Source: a bacterium
GTDB taxonomy: Bacteria; Margulisbacteria; Marinamargulisbacteria; JAAEMD01
Assembly (NCBI GenBank): GCA_024225875.1
Contig: JAAEMD010000540.1
Span: 1-10,945 of the forward strand
Direction of reading: 5' to 3'
DNA: 10,945 bases
Shown: positions 7,629-10,945 of the stretch, one piece after another
Layout of the letters: every line of letters starts with the position of its first letter
Numbering within the stretch: position 1 is the stretch's first letter
Position numbers and translations under genes: made by a program
The notes under the pieces: model-generated
Told to the model about the DNA's origin: nothing
The model's database searches: none
The model's input: only the letters and a program-made list of their open reading frames with translations

Positions 7629-8462
7629 TCAGTCAGCTTTTGTGACAAGCATCTTTTCACTGGAACCATCAGCCCAGTTGGCAAACGGCACGGAATTAAA
7701 AAACACTTTATAACCTTCTTTTTCAATATTTTGACAAACCTGCCCAATAAAGTGTGCTCGCCCACCACCCAGTATATTGGTTGGATATATACTCAGGATA
7801 TCTACAAACCTCATCATATTAAGAATACATTGAGTATGAAAGTCTGCATCAAATACAGATAAATATCCATATAGAAATAAAAAGTTTGAGCAGAAGCCTA
7901 TAACCTTTTTTTTAGAATCAAAAGAAGCAGGCAAAGATAAATTCTGTAAATACGGAAGTTCTGAACATTTATAGTCCCCGGCACACATAGCACTGTGCTG
8001 TCCATATATATAATAGCTCTGCTCATACATTCTGTTTATCACTCCACTTATTCTGGCCTCCCAGTAAGCAGGATGATATCTGCTCTGACTTCTATCTATC
8101 TGCATACTTACAGGAACAGGGCCCTCTTCATGCAGCACATTAAAGTCTCTGTCAACAGCTATTGTTTCTATGCCGATACGATTCAGTTCTCCGGTAAAAG
8201 AACTGTGCCCTGCTGCAAAATCAATTATACCGGTCTCTTTATTCAAAACAGGGTCCAGGTCATTTAACTCAATAACTCTGTCCAGACCATATAATGGCTT
8301 CAGAGTTTTTATTTTACCTTCCAGATAATACAAATCAGTAATCGATTTATTAAGATACCCATGCATACCAAGCAATACAGCCGCAGTCCTGGAAGTCTGA
8401 AACACCTCCCTAACTGCTGCTTTAACACCTGCGTTATCCTTATCTTCTAATGTTTTTTTCAT
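7629..8462 (-). CDS. Probable SAM-dependent methyltransferase of unknown substrate
   Basis: The 277 residues have a class I methyltransferase core. Motif I is GIIDFAAGHSSFTGEL (78-93), in which G85 keeps only part of the usual glycine-rich loop. The post-I acidic residue is in AVDRD (D104). The C-terminal part, IGFCSNFLFLYGYLSVFD (188-205), then FHTQCILNMMRFVDILSIYP (208-227) and a final SSEKMLV, follows the layout I know from a family of uncharacterised bacterial methyltransferases with an FLFLY segment, an R/Y-P strand and a terminal EML. The N-terminal 60 residues are unassigned. No neighbour suggests a substrate. AGG lies 11 bases before the ATG, a slightly long spacing. The gene sits alone between two direct copies of a MITE-like element. 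Enzyme class is fairly safe; activity is not, since motif I is imperfect. Confidence 0.65.
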   Translation of the reverse strand: MKKTLEDKDNAGVKAAVREVFQTSRTAAVLLGMHGYLNKSITDLYYLEGKIKTLKPLYGLDRVIELNDLDPVLNKETGIIDFAAGHSSFTGELNRIGIETIAVDRDFNVLHEEGPVPVSMQIDRSQSRYHPAYWEARISGVINRMYEQSYYIYGQHSAMCAGDYKCSELPYLQNLSLPASFDSKKKVIGFCSNFLFLYGYLSVFDADFHTQCILNMMRFVDILSIYPTNILGGGRAHFIGQVCQNIEKEGYKVFFNSVPFANWADGSSEKMLVTKAD

Positions 8463-8513
8463 TTTATATACTACCTGCCTTTAGTGCTGAAAAGCTCCTG
8501 AAATATTAAATAT

Positions 8514-8542
8514 AGTGTAGCATATTCAGCAACCTTTACTAA
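8514..8542 (-). promoter_or_regulatory. Weak candidate promoter of the methyltransferase gene
   Basis: On the minus strand TTAGTA (8542-8537) lies 17 bases from TACACT (8519-8514), which is preceded by TGC as in extended -10 promoters. It would start transcription about 45 bases before the ATG. Both hexamers are poor matches. It is offered because the gene has no other obvious promoter and the MITE copy behind it separates it from the upstream gene. The surrounding gap 8463-8778 otherwise holds only the second MITE copy and a 37-codon plus-strand frame. Confidence 0.25.
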
Positions 8543-8659
8543 CCTGAAAAATGGATAAGATATGTATATTTGATCCAGGAAAAGCCCAGTATGAAGCAGC
8601 TGGAACAGTTAATGTCTTTATCAGGGTAAAAACTGTCACAGATTCAACAAAAACACTTC

Positions 8660-8776
8660 TATAGCTGTTCCAAAATAAACTGTCCGACACTTAAAGTTTT
8701 CAAATGACTTCGTTTATGTACGCCAACACACAGCACTCAGTCATTTAAACGGACAATTCAATTTGTACCAGCTATA
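8660..8776 (+). mobile_element. MITE-like element, copy 2
   Basis: This is a 117-bp relative of the element at 7435-7548, with the same ends (TATAGCTGTTCCAAA and TTTGTACCAGCTATA) and the same orientation. The copy pairs better with itself. GTTT plus AAATGACT (8696-8699 and 8702-8709) match AGTCATTTAAAC (8739-8750) as a 12-bp stem with a two-base bulge, and TGTCCG (8681-8686) can pair with CGGACA (8750-8755) outside it, sharing C8750. The differences from copy 1 are scattered and some restore pairing, which hints that the fold matters. It begins three bases beyond the stop codon of the 622-codon gene, so any transcript of that gene would end in, or read through, this hairpin. Confidence 0.75.
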
Positions 8777-8778
8777 TA

Positions 8779-10647
8779 TTATGAAAATAGCTTCTTCATG
8801 TCAGATACTGCTGATTTAAATACGTTATATTTACAGGGAAGCCCATTGAAAGTCTCCTGGTCATCAGATGAAAGAGCAAAAGTTCTATAAGATATTGTGC
8901 CACCATTTATTTTTTCGAATAATATTTTATGGAGATGTTCAAAGACCTGTAAAGTGTTGATGATCAGCTCATTTCTTATAGATTTTTTATTTTCTTCTGA
9001 CTCGTTTGAGTCTATTATATCAAGAGAGTCCTCTAAACGACCTGTAAACTGTAGAAATATATTCCGTGTGTTTAAAATAGCAGTAGGATTTTGATCCTTG
9101 TTGTCAAAATATTCAGGCAATTTCTTGAGCAACTTTTTCAAATCTTCAAGAGAAGGTTCATTATTTTCTGGCTTTTTGATATATCTATGATTTGCAGAAC
9201 TTTTTTGTTCTTGACTCGAAGCGTGTGTTGTTAAACCATCTTTATAATTATGTATTTTAAAGCCCTTCGCCAAACAAACTAAAAATAATGTTAAGAAATT
9301 AAAAGACTCATATATGCTTACCAGTCCTTTTGCTTGTTCAGGACTTGCTTTTTTTAATATTAATTCTATGAGTTCCACTAGTTTACTGATTTTGTTTTTA
9401 TGAAGCAGTTCTTTGATTTTTTTTAATGAATTGAGGTTTAATATTTTATCTGATTTTATATCTAAAAATAACTTTATGCTTGTATCTAATTCATTGTCTT
9501 TGTCTTCACAAAAATCTGGTGCTGGTAACTGATGTTTAGTAAAACACAAATGAGTAAAACTGGCAGCTTTATATAATGTCTTCTTTATATAATTGATTTC
9601 ATCTGAACTGATATTTGCATCATCATTAGGGACATTGTCCTCATCTTCACTATAGTCATCATTTACTTTGTGACTATTACATTTACCAGATAACTTTTTA
9701 AGATGCTTTCCTGTATAAAAGTTGCTGCCGTTTTCAGACTGAATAGTTGCCGGTTTATCAAAATCGTAGATGTAACAAATATTCATTCTAATTTCTTTGA
9801 TACTTTTTTTATCGGCTAATTTATTATATAAAGGTCTAAAGCTTGGAGTATCCTCTTTTTCTTCTCTTAAGGCTCTGCACAGCACAGCGTGTTCTTCGCC
9901 GGTTAATAACATATCTATATTAACTCTATTTTTATCGGGATCTTTTAAGTATTCAATATAATCTAACATTTTATTATGAAGCATTGATCTTTTCTCTTTC
10001 GCTGTATTCTTCTCATCATCTTTAAAACTTATGTTCAGGTTGTCATCAGAGCTATAAATTTTCTTCCATTCTGACTTGCTCAAACAGAACATAGCTACTT
10101 TGTCGTTATTTTCCAGATGCTGTATTTCTATATTAAAACAGTCATTTAACTTCAATTTCCGGATTAAGTTTTCTAAAACATTAAATTTCTTCAGGTTAAA
10201 GGCTTTGGCTGCTGATGATAACTTATCTGCATTATGTCCTGATAAAGTAACCGATCTCGTTATTATTGGTATAGTTTTAACGTCATTATTATTTTTTTTA
10301 CTTTGATACAGATTACTGGAGTTTTTATTTTTTAAAGCAGTGGTGTTTTCTGGTGAACTAACTGTTCTCTTTATTACTGGTGTAGTTTCAGCGTCATTAT
10401 TATTATTTTTATATTTATTCAACCAAAATTCAATATTCTGTATATCTTCAGGGTTATGATTTTTTTTTAATTGTTCAACAGGAGGTAATGACACAGTATT
10501 CAAATAATCGTCATCCAAATCGCTATCACTATCACTATTGTATGAATATTTAGTATTAGAATCGTTATAATGATGAAGTCTTTGCTTTATATCTTTGTTT
10601 ATATATTGATCGGGTCCAGATATTATTTTAAAACAATTAAAAATCAT
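8779..10647 (-). CDS. Hypothetical protein, 622 residues, K/N/D-rich, family not recognised
   Basis: I do not recognise this protein. It is a credible gene: one uninterrupted frame of 622 codons with AAGGAG nine bases before the ATG. The N-terminal third is low in complexity and probably disordered, with a Ser-Asp run (SDSDSDLDDD, 38-47), Asn runs (81-84, 119-121) and a short duplication (82-100 and 119-137). From about residue 145 it looks more folded, with likely helices such as NVLENLIRKLKL (156-167). Residues 403-464 are helix-rich (LNLNSLKKIKELL, then FLTLFLVCLAKGF). Acidic linkers lie at 329-349, and a helical C-terminal part starts near 498. There is no signal peptide and no clear membrane anchor; 448-460 is hydrophobic but short. 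Composition is far more K, N and D-rich than the neighbours. A secreted effector-like or lineage-specific protein is possible, but nothing in the sequence shows it. Confidence 0.75.
   Translation of the reverse strand: MIFNCFKIISGPDQYINKDIKQRLHHYNDSNTKYSYNSDSDSDLDDDYLNTVSLPPVEQLKKNHNPEDIQNIEFWLNKYKNNNNDAETTPVIKRTVSSPENTTALKNKNSSNLYQSKKNNNDVKTIPIITRSVTLSGHNADKLSSAAKAFNLKKFNVLENLIRKLKLNDCFNIEIQHLENNDKVAMFCLSKSEWKKIYSSDDNLNISFKDDEKNTAKEKRSMLHNKMLDYIEYLKDPDKNRVNIDMLLTGEEHAVLCRALREEKEDTPSFRPLYNKLADKKSIKEIRMNICYIYDFDKPATIQSENGSNFYTGKHLKKLSGKCNSHKVNDDYSEDEDNVPNDDANISSDEINYIKKTLYKAASFTHLCFTKHQLPAPDFCEDKDNELDTSIKLFLDIKSDKILNLNSLKKIKELLHKNKISKLVELIELILKKASPEQAKGLVSIYESFNFLTLFLVCLAKGFKIHNYKDGLTTHASSQEQKSSANHRYIKKPENNEPSLEDLKKLLKKLPEYFDNKDQNPTAILNTRNIFLQFTGRLEDSLDIIDSNESEENKKSIRNELIINTLQVFEHLHKILFEKINGGTISYRTFALSSDDQETFNGLPCKYNVFKSAVSDMKKLFS
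10237..10404 (-). repeat. Internal duplication in the 622-residue protein
   Basis: Residues 82-100 and 119-137 repeat the pattern NNND-x-x-T-x-P-x-I-x-R-x-V with a period of 37 residues (111 bases). The similarity is also visible in the DNA: cgtcattattatt occurs in both units, next to ggtRtagttt. The matching DNA suggests a fairly recent in-frame duplication instead of convergent low complexity. Confidence 0.65.
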
Positions 10648-10656
10648 AGTTTTTAA

Positions 10657-10662
10657 CTCCTT
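10657..10662 (-). promoter_or_regulatory. Strong ribosome binding site of the 622-codon gene
   Basis: AAGGAG on the minus strand ends nine bases before the ATG at 10647. It is the best Shine-Dalgarno match in the window, fixes the start, and argues that this unfamiliar frame is translated. Confidence 0.8.
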
Positions 10663-10730
10663 ATATTTTTCGTTCTTATTATTTTTAAGTATATTTAGTA
10701 ATTATCGGGTTTTTTTGATTTAAATTTCAC

Positions 10731-10760
10731 ATTAAATTTCCCCAACTGATTTTATTGCAA
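10731..10760 (-). promoter_or_regulatory. Weak candidate promoter of the 622-codon gene
   Basis: TTGCAA (10760-10755) and TTTAAT (10736-10731) are 18 bases apart on the minus strand, about 85 bases before the start codon and 40 bases downstream of the short-repeat array. The background is so AT-rich that this could be chance. Confidence 0.25.
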
Positions 10761-10800
10761 ACTGGCCCACAATAGTGTTGATGAAAAATGAGGCTGAAAC

Positions 10801-10887
10801 TTCTAAGTTATTAAGTTCTAAGTTATTAAGTTCTAAGTTCTAAATTCTAAGTTCTAAGTTCTAAGTTCTAAGTTATTAAGTTCTAAG
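10801..10887. repeat. Array of 7- and 8-base tandem repeats
   Basis: Twelve units run without a gap: nine heptamers (eight TTCTAAG and one TTCTAAA) and three octamers (TTATTAAG), for 87 bases in all. The order is 7-8-7-8-7-7-7-7-7-7-8-7. On the minus strand the units read CTTAGAA and CTTAATAA. The array ends about 150 bases upstream of the 622-codon gene, so it could alter promoter spacing if its length varies. The remaining bases to 10945 show nothing recognisable. Confidence 0.9.
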
Positions 10888-10945
10888 TTAACCTCAGTTT
10901 TGGATAAGCCCCACCTTAAAAAGCTAAAGCAAGTTGATCTGAATC

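Noticed and set aside
10801..10887. Repeat array as a CRISPR
   Set aside because: Units of 7-8 bases abut directly with no spacers, and no cas gene is present.

Overview
The window is AT-rich bacterial chromosome, and every recognisable gene lies on the minus strand. A lipopolysaccharide-assembly porin (LptD family) with a signal peptide implies a Gram-negative cell with an outer membrane. The tmRNA, DnaB and UvrA are ordinary chromosomal housekeeping genes. I cannot name the phylum from sequence alone. A tmRNA tag starting on an Asp codon and a K/N/D-rich protein I recognise in no family would fit a poorly sampled lineage, but that is inference.

Layout from left to right, which is the reverse of transcription. 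Bases 1-296 are non-coding and hold two small hairpins downstream of the tmRNA. The tmRNA gene (ssrA) occupies 297-659 with a promoter just above it. A stem-loop at 797-827 closes the dnaB-lptD transcription unit. In that unit dnaB (replicative helicase, 2372-3718) overlaps a compact lptD-like gene (826-2397) by 26 bases, and a sigma-70-type promoter lies in front of dnaB. Next come uvrA (nucleotide excision repair, 3827-6661) and hisH (glutaminase subunit of IGP synthase, 6688-7329). These two are 26 bases apart and probably cotranscribed, although their functions are unrelated.

The right part is accessory in character. A SAM-dependent methyltransferase-like gene (7629-8462) lies between two copies of a ~115-bp element in direct orientation (7435-7548 and 8660-8776). 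The element has imperfect terminal inverted repeats, internal self-complementarity and TA at its edges, as expected of a non-autonomous MITE. Beyond it is a 622-codon gene (8779-10647) with a strong ribosome binding site. Its product is charged, K/N/D-rich and contains a short internal duplication. Its upstream region contains an 87-bp array of 7- and 8-base repeats (10801-10887).

No complete new multi-gene system is visible. The best leads are the MITE-like family, the orphan 622-residue protein and the short-repeat array upstream of it.
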